Origin: Lepus europaeus
Taxonomy: Eukaryota > Chordata > Mammalia > Lagomorpha > Leporidae
Length of the DNA: 64,000 nt
Assembly (NCBI RefSeq): GCF_033115175.1
Contig: NC_084850.1
Span: 19,251,218-19,315,217, forward strand
Direction of reading: 5' to 3'
The translations under genes were made by a program, and so were the position numbers. This document shows, piece by piece, positions 26,847-39,615 of the stretch. Within the stretch, counting starts at the first letter, position 1. The number at the start of each line of letters is the position of its first letter. Below the pieces are notes generated by a model. That model did no database searches. It was not told where the DNA came from and worked only from the letters and a program-made list of their open reading frames with translations.

Positions 26847-29800
26847 TCTTCCTTTTCTGTTGGTTCACCCCCGAAATGGCCGCTACAGCCGGCGCTGCGC
26901 TGATCCGAAGCCAGGGGCCAGGTGCTTCTTCCTGGTCTCCCATGCAAGTGCAGGGCCCAAGCACTTGAACCAACCTCCACTGCCTTCCCAGTCCACAAGC
27001 AGAGAGCTGGACTGGAAGAGGAGCAACCAGGACAGAATCCAGTGCCCCGACTGGGACTAGAACCCCGGGGTGCTGGCGCCGCAGGCGGAGGATTAACCAT
27101 GTGAGCCGTGGCGCCGGCCCTTTGTTTTGTCCTGTTATTCTTCACATGTGACTTTTTCATCCTGTCTGTTTTCAAGAATTAGTGGATCACTGTGACTAAG
27201 TGAAAGAAATAAAATTTTTGTTTCATATATTTTAAGATACTAATTATCTATGTATTACAGTTACACGTAGCATGGAAGATGGGGATAAAATGATCATGAG
27301 GATTTTTTCCCTGAGTCTAAGTGTCTAATCTATCTGGATATTGATGATGAGCACTTTTGTCATTTGTAGGTTATTCATATGATAAAAGCAAATTCAATAA
27401 TACCTACCTCTTTTATTTGCCAATTTAAAATCTGGCTTTGGGTGTTATGACATAGCAGGTGAGGCTGCCGCCTGTGACACTGGCAACCCATATGGGTGCC
27501 CGTTCATGTGTCAGCTGCTCCACTTCCTATCCAGCTCCCTGCTAATGGCCTAGCAGCGGAAGTTGGCCCAAGAGTTTCAGTGCCTGCCACCCATGTGGGA
27601 GACCCGAATAAAACTCCTGGCTTCTGGCTTTGGCCTGGCCCAGACCTGGCTGTTGTGGCCATCTGGGGAGTGAACCAGCAGAGAGATGATCTCTCTATCT
27701 CTTCCTCTCTTTATATAACTCTTACTTTCAAAATAAACATTATTTATTTAAAAAAAAAAGAAATTTGGCTTCATACATATATAGTTAAGCTTGGCTGTGG
27801 GTGTTATTCTTAGCCCCAAATTATTTATCAGGCAGTCATTTGGTTCTCTGTGGAAAAAATGACTTAATCTTCCCTCTTGACAAATGGAAATTATACGCTT
27901 CTTTGTGGGATTGTTTCTAAGGAAAAGTTATTTAAATAATTTTGGGGTTCCTTGAGAAGTGATAAATGCTACATTAGTAGGTATAGTTGTTATTTAATCC
28001 CCTTAAACCGGTATCAGTGGGAAACATAAACCATGGGGAGAATGTTTCTGTTTTGTAAGGTTAATCTCCATGACTCTTAGTGGATATGGTGCCCTAAGGG
28101 CATTTGGCCTCCTGGAGAATCTGCCAGGAGGCACAGAACACTCCATTCTCCTGCCCACCCCTAAAGCAGTTGGCAGGATAATGCCACTGCCTCTGTTTCA
28201 TTTCACCTTTTAGCCTTTATAAGAACCATTTTTATTGCGCATAGCATTAAATCTTGAGGTACTCCTGAGACTGTCAAAATAAGAGAGAGGAATTGTGTTT
28301 CGTTTGCTCTTTTTAATTTTCACTTGAGGGAGAATTTTAATTCATCAAAAAACCTCTCTCCTTACAGGAGTCTAGTAAAAGCCCCAAAACGATGAAGAAG
28401 TTTCTTCATAAAAGAAAGACTGAGAGAAAACCATCAGAGGAGGAGTATGTGATCAGGAAAAGTATGTGTTTTATACTTTCTGAACAATATTTATGGATGA
28501 ACTAACATGAGGATATTTCCTTTTTTAAATTTTATTTTTGTTATACGGCTTTAATATGCTTCATATATATAGATTTAGGAATATAGTGACATTTCCCCCC
28601 CTACCCTTCCTCCTGCCCACACTCCAGCCCTTCCCCACCCTGCATTCCCACTCTTAATTTTTACAAAGTTCAATTTTCAGTATACTTAATGATCATATAG
28701 TTAACCCTACTCTAAGCAAAAGAGTTCAACAAATAGTATGGAGAGAAAAAGAAAACAATAATAACAACAAAACACTGTTCCTCAAAGGAAGAGAAAGGGG
28801 TTATAAACAATCATCTAATTTCAAAATGTCTATTTCACTCCAATACATTATATTTCATATACTCTATTAGTTACCTTGGACCAGGGAAAACATATGATAT
28901 TTGTCTTTTGGGGACTGGCTTATTTCACTAAGTAGAATTGTTTCCAGTTGTGTCCATCCTATTGCAAAATACAGGATTTCATTTTTTTTTACAGCTGAGT
29001 AGTACTCCATAGTGTATATATACCATAATTTCTTTATGTAGTCAATAGTTGATGGACATCTGGGTTGATTCCATATCTTAGCTATTGTGAATTGTGCTGC
29101 AATGAACATGTGGATACAGATATTTCTTTCATGTGCTGATTTCTTTTGGTTTGAGCAAATTCCCAGGTGTGGGATAGCTGGGTCATATGGTAGGGCTATA
29201 TTCAGATTTCTGAGGTTTCTCCATACTGTCTTTCCACAGTGGTTGCACCCCAGTTTGCATTCCCAGCAACAGTGGATTAGGGTACCGGTTTCCCCACATC
29301 TTCAGCAGCATTTGTTGTTGATTTTTGTATGAGAGCCATTCTAACTGGAGTGAGGAGAGACCTCATTGTGGTTTTGATGTGCATTTCCCTAACAGCTAGT
29401 GCTCCTCATCATTTTCTCAAGTGTCTGTTGGCTATTTTAATTTCCTCTCTTGAAAAATGCCTGTTCAAGTCCTTTGCCATTTCTTAACTGGATTGTCTTG
29501 TTGTCGTTGAATTTCTTGAGCTCTTTATAGATTCTGGATTTTAACCATTTATCAGTTGCGTAGTTTGCAGATATTTTCTCCCATTCCGTTGGTTGCCTCT
29601 TCACTTTTCTGATTATTTCTTTTGCAATGTAGAAGCTTCTCAGCTTGATCTAATTCCATTTGTCAATTTTGGCTTTGGTTGCCTATGCTTCTGGGGTCTT
29701 TTCCAATAAGCCTTTGTTTATGCCAATGTCTTGTAGAATTTCCAAGTATTCTCTAGTAATCTGATGGTATCGGGTCATAGATTTAGGTCTTTGATCCACT

Positions 29801-32800
29801 TTGAGTGGATTTTTGTATAAGGTGTAAGGTAGTGATCTGGTTTTATACTTCTGCACATGGAGATCCAGTACTGTTTGTTAAAGAGAGTGTCCTTGCTCCA
29901 GGGATAGATTTTAACTACTTTGTCAAAGATAAGTTGGTTGTAGATGCATAGATTGATTTCTGGCATTTCTATTCTGTTGATTGTTCTACAAGTCTGTTTT
30001 TGTGCCGATACCAGACTGCTTTGATTATAACTGCCCTTTAGTATTGTGATCCCTCTTACTTTGTTTTTGTTGTATAAGATTGCTTTATTTATTCAGGGTC
30101 TCTTATGTTTCCATATGAATTTTAGCATCATTTTTTTCCTATCTCTGCAAAGAATGCCATTGGTATTTTGACTAGGAATGCACTGAATCTGTAAATTGCT
30201 TTTGGTAGTAAGGATGTTTTGATGATGTTGATTCTTCCAATCCATGAACAGGGAGGATTTTTCCATTTTTAATTTCTTATTCTATTTCTTTCTTTAGTGT
30301 TTTATAATTTTTTGTCATAGAGATCTTTGACATCCTTGGTTAAATTTATTCCAAGGTATTTAATTTTTTTGTGGCTATTGTGAATGAGATTGATGTTAGA
30401 AGATGTTTCTCAGCCATGGCATTGTCTGTGTATACAAAAGCTATTGATTTTTTCATGCTGATTTTTTATCCAACGACTTTACCAAACTCTTTTATGAGTT
30501 CTAATAGTCTCTCAGTGGAGTCTTTTGGATCCTCTATACATAGAATCATGTCATCTGCAAATAGGGATTACCTTCTTTGATTACCTTCTTTGCAATTTAT
30601 ATCCTGTTGATTTCTTTTTCTTGCTTAATGGCTCTGGCTAAAAGTTCCAGGACTATATTAAATAACAGTGGTGAGAGTGAACATCCTTGTTTGGTTCTGG
30701 ATCTTAGTGGGAATGTTTCTAGCTTTTCCCCATTCAATAAGATGCTAGCTGTGAGTTTGTCATAGACTGCCTTGATTGTGTTGAGGAATGTTCCTTTTAT
30801 AATGAATTTAAGGTTTTGTTCCTGAAAGTATGTTTGTATTTGATCAAATATTGAGATAATCATATTGTTTCTGTTCTTCAATTTGTTAATGTGATATACC
30901 ACATTTCTTGATTTGTGAATGTTGAACCATCCCTGCAAACCAGGAATAAATCATAGCTGGTTTGGGTGAATGATATTTTTGATGTTATTGATTTGATTAG
31001 CTAATATTTTTTGAGGATTTTTGCATCTATGTTCATCAGAGAGATTTGTCAATAGTTCTCTCTGTTGTGTCTTTTTCTAGCTTAAGAATTAAGGTGATGC
31101 AGGCTTCATAGCAGGAGTTTGGGAAGATTCCCTCCCTTTCAATTGTCTTGAATAGCTTGAGAAGAATTGGAATTAGTTCTTCTTTAAATGTCTTGTGGAA
31201 TTCAGCAGTGAAGCCATCTGGTCTTGGGCTTTTCTTGGTTGGAAGGATCATTATTACTGATTAAATTTACATCTTGGTTATGGGTGTGTTTAGGTTTTCT
31301 GTGTCTTCATGACTCAATTTAGGTAGGTTATCTGTTTCCGGGAATCTATCCATTTCTTCTGCGTTTCCCAACTTGTTGGCATACAGCTCTTTGTAGTAAT
31401 TCTTGATGATTCTTTATATTTCTGTGGTGTCTGTTGTTACATTTCCTTTTTCATCTCTGATTTTATTGATTTGGGCCCTCTCCCTCTTTTTTTGGTTAGT
31501 TGCATCAAATGTATATCAATTTTGTTTATTTTTTCAAAAAATCAGCTCTTCATTTCACTGATTTCTTTGTATTGTTTTTTGGTTTCAATTTTGATTATTT
31601 CTCTAATTTTAATTATTTCCTCCTACTAATTTTGGGTTTGGTTTGTTACTGTTTTTCTAGGTCCTTGAGATACATTGATAGCTCATTTATTTGGTAGCTT
31701 TCCAATTTCTTCATGTAGGCACCGATTGCTATAGACTTTCCTCTTAACACCGCTTTTGTTGTACCCCATAAGTTTTGCTATGATGCACTGTCTTCATTTG
31801 TTTCTGGAAATTTCTTCATTTCTCTTTTGATTTCTTCTATGACCCACTGTTCATTCAGGACTGTGTTGTTCATTTTCCATGTGTTTGCATGTGATCTAGA
31901 GATTCTTGAATTGCTGATTTCCAGCTTCATTACATTGTGGTCAGAGAAGATGTGTGATATGATTTCGATTTTTTGAGTTTGCTGAGATTTGCTTTATGTC
32001 CTAGCATATAGCCTATTCTAGAGAAAGTTCTCATAACATGAGAATGTTTTCAAAGTAGATGATTAGATCAATTTGTTCTTGACATCATCTATTACATTAG
32101 AAAAATACAGGCCAAGGTTTTGTGACCTCTAAGATTTTTTGTAAGCTGCCTCCTACTGCATGTCATATCATCTTAGTCAGACATCATCTGTCTCATTTTC
32201 ATATTCAAGATTTTCCCCAGCTGGTTTAGGCCAATACATGGGCAGGGATGCTGTGGATATCATTTATTTGCTCTTAATTTTTGATGCCTGAGATATTTCC
32301 CTGTACAGATATTGACTAGCAAGACCTGAAGGCTGAGTCCTTTTTGGAGTCCAAGAACTGGCCTACTAACATTTGGCAACATGACTCAATTTCGAGACAA
32401 ACTGCAAACTCACTAAGGCAATTTGATCTGTACATATGCAGGTACTCCCAAAAGTTCCTGGAAAATGCACACTATCATACACATGCTTACAAAAAATTTT
32501 GGTACCAACATAAACTTATCTTTTCATTCCATTTTTCCCCACAAACTTTTGGGGTCCCCTTGTATTTGGCTACAAGTCCATGGTCAAAGAACTTTGGGAC
32601 ACAGGTGAAGGAGTAAGTAATGTTTTACAAAGAGATGGCAGAAACAGAATTTGATTAACTCTTTCACTACTCCAGTTTCTGCATGCCCTATCCTGTACTC
32701 CACACTGGGTGTGCACAGCAACATTTTCCCAGGGTGCTATCATCCAGCCAGTTCAAGAACAAGTTTGGGAGGAGTAAGGATGATGGAGAGCAAATCAGAG

Positions 32801-33508
32801 ACTACACTTGCTGGCTGGAAAATGAGTGGGGTTAATAAGGAAAAGCTCCCTGGAGAAGATGACTCTGAGATTTAAAGGAAAGCAAGGCTGTGGTGTGTTG
32901 GATGAGAACTGAAGCCAGCTATCAGCTCAGTGCTGTGTTTTTGGCCTCCAAGAGATGCCTGATATGATCCCCCAATTTAGAACACTGGACTTCTGGAGCA
33001 AGCCCGCCTAGGTGCTAAACAAACTGAGGCTGATCCCAGAGTTTCACAGGGTTTCTGTCACTCTTCTCCATCATGTGGATGGGACAGCTCATCCTCCCTC
33101 CTTCTAGAAACATTAACTGGTCAGAGAGGGCAGTCCCTCATTGTCGTGTCCACTGCATCATTTTGAGGATCCAGTGGCACATGTATCTTTGAAAAGTGAT
33201 TATTGATTAACTCTGACAGGTACAGCCGCTCTGGAAGAGGATGCTCAGATTCTAAAAGTGATTGAAGCCTACTGCACCAGTGCCAGTTTTCAACCAGGCC
33301 ACGGCTCAAGTAGGTTCCCCCCAAACTGCTTTACTTAATGTGTGAAGTTTCTTCTGTATTGCTCACTGCCTCTTAGAAAAGCAAAGCGAATGGGTTGCAG
33401 GGTGTGGAAGGCAGGTGACTTGGTGCAGAGGAACAGTGCAGGACTGCATCTTTCAGATAAGGTGGTTTTAGCTTCTAAGCGGTTTGTTTACTCACTGTTT
33501 CTTTTTAC

Positions 33509-33546
<38 letters not shown>

Positions 33547-36500
33547 GACTAAAAAAGCTGGAGGTGATAGAAATGAATTTTTTTTAAAAAAATCAGTCTT
33601 CTTTGAAGTGCACAGATACCTTCACCAAGACTAGTTAGGAATTAAAGAGCCCAGAGAGTTCCTGTGTCTGTGAACTGATGCTAATCTCTTCTTATAGGCA
33701 GATTTGGAAAGGAAGTCAAAAGACTATCTTTGATCAGCTGCATATTTAAGTGAACAATGTTTCACCAAATTTAAGTTTCAATGTCGCACTGAAAAGCTGG
33801 AAAGTAGCTGCTTAGCAGGGACTGTGCAAAAATGGATGCAATTTTTCAGGGAGCTTTTAGGCAAGAGTATTTCTCAGAGTGTTTTTTTAGGTTACCAACT
33901 GAAAGCAAGATAATGTATTCTGATTCATCCATGTGCTTTTGAAAAGCCAGGTCACAGAGATTATGTCTTTTGTCTTCCATTATTATGGTCATTTAGGATC
34001 CTTTTTGTGCATTTTTCACATCCATGTAGAAAATAAATGTTCCATTTTGGACAACCCCTAACCACTGGCATTTGGGAGGGGATTTTTTAGTTGGGCTGCC
34101 TTTGAATGTATTCCTTCGAAGCAGCACGTCTCTAAGGCTGTCACGAAGAAAGTGTCCCATGAGAAAGGCAATGCATTTGACCATGAAGTGGGGGCTGGCA
34201 CACTTTTCTACTTCATGGATAAAACCTGGTTGTGGCTCTGGGCTTGCCCAAGTCTCCAATAACAAGTTTTGAGGAGCCAGGGAAGAAACTGGGAGAAGTT
34301 TTTATCATGTGAAATAGGAAAGTGCACCTTTTCACTTGGACGGACCCGATGCGTCTACTCAGAGACACAGGCAGGAGCTCTAGCCTGAAGAGTCACCTTT
34401 TTGTTCCTCCTCCCTAGCCTCCTTTTTTTACACATGGAAAGTGTCTAACATGGTGCTTAGCACACAGCAGACCTTTTAGAATCACGGTGATCTGCCAACA
34501 TTTGTCTCCTCTCTAGAGCCAGAAGTCTTGTTTCCTTAGAACTTGACACTTACTGTCTTTAATTGGCCCTTCAGTCAGTCTGCTGTTCCTCTATGAACCC
34601 CCCACAGTGTGGACCCTGGGGGAGGTAGAGACACATCTCACCTCAGGTAAGAGGAGGTGATCAAGTAAAGGTAGTGAGTATGCACAGCTCTGAGAGAACT
34701 TGGACTGAAAGGAGATCGGTGTTTGAGGGAGAAACAAAGAAAAACACTTGAGCTCTGAGAGGGAGAATCCAGAGTGAGGAGGAGGCTGTAGGTGCAGGAA
34801 AGCTGTTTCATTGGTCCCTGTGTCTGTCCTGTCATCTCTTCTGTCCCAGAGCTTGGATACAGTTTGAGCAGAGAGCAGTCGGGACACCTGCAATTTGGCT
34901 GCTGATGTGATAATCTCCCAATCCCATCCTACTTTTGATCAAACGAGTTTAAATAACTTTGTCTTCCCCTGTAGGACTCTGAAGAGAATGAGTGAGCATT
35001 AATGAGGCTCCCAAAGCTCTTCAAACATGCATGTCCCAGCACAGGGCTGCTCTCCAACTGACTTTTAGTACAGTCGCTTAACACCATAGCCTGGAATGCT
35101 TGTGTCATACCCTGGAGATGTACAAGGACACAGCAGTCACTGGTTAGCTCCCTGCTTTGGGGAGACAATATAGGAAGGTATAGCGGTCGTGTTGAGGATG
35201 GGCATTATTCTGGCCCTTTCATGTGATTTCTGTGAGTTTAAAATGCCTGCCCCACCCCCTGCCACTATGAAGATTGAATCAATATATTTGGGTATTTATA
35301 ATTGCTCATGTCAGGAAGATTTAGTTAGCCAAGCGTAAGATGATTGCCCTCTGGGTGCCAGGTAGCTATGTCCTGTGAACAAATGCCCTTCCATAATTAT
35401 GTTCGAAATGAATGCAGAGCTAGAAATCCCATTCAGTAGTAACTCTTCCCCTCCTTCATCCTGCAACCCTGGTTTGTAGGTGCTCGCAAAGATTCTGTTC
35501 CTCAAGTCCTACTGCCTGAGGAAGAGAAACTCATCATTGAAGAAACCAGGAGCAATGGCCAGACCATCACAGAAGAAAAGTGAGTAGAGCAGGCTAAACC
35601 TTTCTCACTGTGTCTGCAGGCTGCACAAACGATCCAGTAGAGTGGTGTAGCAAAGTGACCCTCTTTGCTGAACGTGTGGTGGAGTGGTGAGCCTTGGGAG
35701 AGATGCCTCCCTTACAAAGGGAAGAGGGAGGAGGGGCAGAGAACCAAGAGCCCTGGGGAACAGCTCCACATGGTGGCTGTCCCTGCAGCCATTCCCCCAT
35801 GCAGTCAGCTGCTTCAGGACATGCAAACATATTGGTGCTCTGGTAGGTTTAGGAGGTTTCTGGGAAGGGTACAGCACACTCATTTCCCTGTCCAGAACCG
35901 CTTCTCATGGTTTTTTTTTTTTTTTTGAGTGAGGTGCTGGACTTTTACATACTTGACCTCACTGACAATCTTACAGCAATCCAGCAAGACAAGCATTCCT
36001 CTCACCATTTGTACAAATGAAGAAACTGAGGGGCAGGAAAATGATGTCTCTGGCCTCCCTTTGCACAATAGTGAGTGTGGGCTAAAAGGGGGAAACCAGC
36101 TTAAATACCCCATGACTCGTAAAATAGATGCAAAGTGGCTGAATAATTCATTTGCTTCAACTTGAGTCATTTCTGCAGTCAGACCTAAATTTGCATAGGA
36201 CAGCACATTTCAAAGGGCTTGGTATTGTCAATATATCTTTACATCTGGTGTAAGAAGTGACACAACAAAATGGTAAAGAACTTGGGCTCAAGACAAAGTT
36301 CTGGCTCAACTCTCATTGCTTCAACTCAGTAGCTGTGTGGCCTGCGGCATGCTCCTTCACCTCTATGCCTCAGTTTCTTCATCTGTAAAATGTGGGATGA
36401 TAGTAATATTTTCAGGATTGCTGTGTGGTCAAATGAAATGCTACCTTTTATCATTATACTGATGATGGTGATTATTGCAGCTCTATGAGTCTTCATAACC

Positions 36501-39500
36501 TTTTGAGATTTCCCAGAAATGTCTTATTATCTCCAATTTACTAAGACCAAGAGAGGATGAGATGGGAACTGAGTTTCCAAGGCTAGAGGACTAGTAAGTG
36601 ACAGGATTGGAGCTGGAACCTAAATCTCTGAAATCCTTGCCCAGGAAGAGAGTCAGCCGGAAAAAAAAGAGATTGTTCTACAACCCAGCCAGGATGCTTC
36701 ATCTGTTTTCTTTTTGTAGTATATAATATAGATAATATAGAATAGCCTGACAATGTTTCTTATCATGTGTTTGGTGATGCTCATTCCTGTATCAAAGCTA
36801 GATAAATTAAAACCTTATGATGAGAATTAAAAAAAAAAACTTGAACTCATAGAAGCAGAGAGTGGAGTTGTGGTTGCCAGGATCAGGCAGGTTGGGACAT
36901 ACAGGGAGGCGCTGATCAGAGGATATACAGTTTCAGTTATGCAGCATGAATAATTTCAGGATACCTAATGTAGAGCATGATGGCTATAGCTAATAATAAA
37001 AATATGCTTGAAATTTGCTAAGAATGCAATCTTTAGTGTTCCCACTACATACAAAAAAATGGGAACTCTTTGAGGTAATGAATATATTAGTTACCTTAAT
37101 AGTGGTAACCATTTCGTAGTGTGTTTGTGTATAATGATCATGTTGCACACCTTGAAATACGTAGCTTTAAAATTATGTATTAGACAAGAGGGAGATGGAG
37201 AGGAAATATGTCTTCTGTCCACTGGTTCACTCCCTAAATGCTTACAATGGCTAGAGCTGGGGCAGGACTTAAGCTGGGAGCCAGGAACCCAATCCAGGTC
37301 TCCTACATGGGTAGCAGAGACCCAACAACTAGAGCCATTATGTGCTGCCTCTCAGGGTGCTTATTAGCAGGAAGCTGGAGTCAGGAGCCAGAGCCAGGAC
37401 TCAAACCCAGGTGCTACAATGTGAGATACAGACATATTAACCATGTCTAAAACTTCCAGGACAAATACCCACCCCTATACATTTTCTTTTTTTTTATTTT
37501 TTTTTATTTTTGATAGGCAGAGTGGACAGTGAGAGAGAGAGGGACAGAGAGAAAGGTCTTCCTTTGCCGTTGGTTCACCCTCTAATGGCTGCCGCGGTAG
37601 CGCGCTGCGGCCAGCGCACCGCGCTGTTCCGATGGCAGGAGCCAGGTGCTTATCCTGGTCTCCCATGGGGTGCAGGGCCCAAGGACTTGGGCCATCCTCC
37701 ACTGCACTCCCTGGCCACAGCAGAGAGCTGGCCTGGAAGAGGGGCAACCGGGACAGGATCGGTGCCCCGACCGGGACTAGAACCCGGTGTGCTGGCACCG
37801 CAAGGCGGAGGATTAGCCTGTTGAGCCACGGCGCCAGCCTACATTTTCTTACTGGTCAAATTATACCTTAATAGATATGGAAAAAGCAAAACCTGGTACT
37901 GGGCTCTTGTATAATTTTTCACTCATGCAAGCTGCGAAGTGAGTAGCAAAGGAGCAGGGAAGTATAAAGAGAAAATGACATGGGCTTGGAATGGACGTGT
38001 GTGGTGCTGATGGTTCTGCCACCAAAATACGGGATGTGAGAGCCCCTGAAAGCAGTACCATTCCTGCTCAGCAAGAAAGTGCTCTGTTTTTCAGGATTTG
38101 CATTCATATAGAGCTGCTTTTGTTGCTAAGTGTTATTTAACAATACTTCAGCGCCAGCCATTCATTCCTGAATTTCATCTTTACATTCTAGGAGCCTTGT
38201 CGATACTGTTTATGCCTTGAAGGATGAAGTCAAAGAACTGAAGCAGGTAATAAATAAAAGTGTCATCCTCTTACTGCCTCTTCCTTGTCCTACACAGATA
38301 GATGTTGTCAGGAAAGATCCTGGGGGCAAGGTGGTGAGGGGGATTTTTGCTTTCCTGGTGTCATTAGGGTGTACTTGTTGACTTTGCCATGGGGCCTTGG
38401 GTTTCAGTTTCTACAGCTTGCTTATATTCCTGTGTAGCAGCTTGCAATAGGGTTTCACAAGTAGTTACACCTTGTTTGTTCTCTGACATAATTTTCTTAA
38501 GAAAAGCCGAATCACTTGTGAGTATGTAACTATAAAGAGAATCCAAAGCATGGTTTGTGGGCTCCTCTGCAGATGTGGTCCAATGAATGATCTGTGATAC
38601 ACACTCTGCTTTCTGTGTGAGGACTGACTGTAGCTGGTCACAGGGTGAGGAGGGCTGGGACGGGGAGAGACCGGGGAAGACCACTTAGGAGGTTCCTACA
38701 AAACTCAGGGAACTGAAGCAAGCCAGTGAGGTAGTGGAGGAGGAAAATGAATACAAAGATAGGAAGGTACCCTGTGGAATTCAAACCTATGGAATATGAA
38801 GACATGATGTTGATATTAAGAGAGAACCAGGGATTAAAGTGCAACTTATTCTTTTGGTATTAAGATTGGTGTTATGATGCCCCTCACAGAGATCAGGAGC
38901 CACAGGAGAGGGAGAATTTTGGGGTGGCAAGGGAAATATTATATTCATTTTAGGACTTAATGAGTTGACATTCTTGTAACTTATCCAGGTGGAAATATTA
39001 GGCTGGCATTTGGGATTGTGTACCCGGTGCCTAGGAGATGAAGTTAGCAACAGAGATATTTGGGAGGCCCCTTAATAGACAGTTTGAAAGGGAAGAGACA
39101 AAAAGTAAAAATAGCTTTAGAGAATACTTTTATTTCAGAGAAGAGGGTGAAAGTCCAGTCAGACAGGTAGGAGAATCAAGAGCTTCTTAGAAGCAGAGGG
39201 AGGAGAGTTTGAGGAAGGAAAGTATAGTCAGAGGCAAAGGCTGCCAAGAAGATGAGCAGCAGCTTTGGGAAGGACCCACTCTGGTAATCAACAAGTATTT
39301 TGCCATTGTAGGAGAATAAAAGAATGAAACAATGTCTGGAAGAAGAACTGAAGTCAAGAAGGGACCTAGAAAAGCTGGTTCGGAGGCTGTTGAAGCAAAC
39401 TGATGAATGCATGCGAGCTGAGTCCGGTAGCAAGACCTCAATTCTTCCATAAGCATCACTGAGCAACTGGGAGGAGTGTGCTTTCAGGGCATCTTGAAAT

Positions 39501-39575
39501 GTCTGGTCAAAGAATTTGACTCAGTTTGCTTGCTCACTTCTTTGGCTTTTAGTTTGAATTTGAGTATTTCTAGTT

Positions 39576-39615
<40 letters not shown>

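Larger units (their letters stand above)
26532..28367 (+). other. ARHGEF6 intron downstream of microexon
   Basis: 1.8-kb intron, GTAAGG to TTACAG, with two C-SINEs in opposite orientation (26778-27119 minus, 27434-27761 plus); the rest is unassigned. Confidence 0.8.
28462..33219 (+). other. ARHGEF6 intron containing a 3.5-kb antisense L1
   Basis: 4.8-kb intron, GTATGT to ACAG. The L1 at 28519-32033 and a MITE copy at 32441-32563 fill most of it. Confidence 0.85.
35580..38191 (+). other. ARHGEF6 intron rich in MIR relics
   Basis: 2.6-kb intron, GTGAGT to CTAG. It contains three MIR pieces, an old L1 3' end and two C-SINEs, listed separately. Confidence 0.8.

Noticed and set aside
29087-31697. 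Plus-strand open frames within the antisense L1
   Set aside because: They are the reverse complement of ORF2 pieces and have no coding support.
33511-33541. (GA)n runs here and at 24640, 26811 and 53938, considered as a repeat array such as CRISPR
   Set aside because: Plain dinucleotide microsatellites or SINE tails without spacers, in a mammalian genome.
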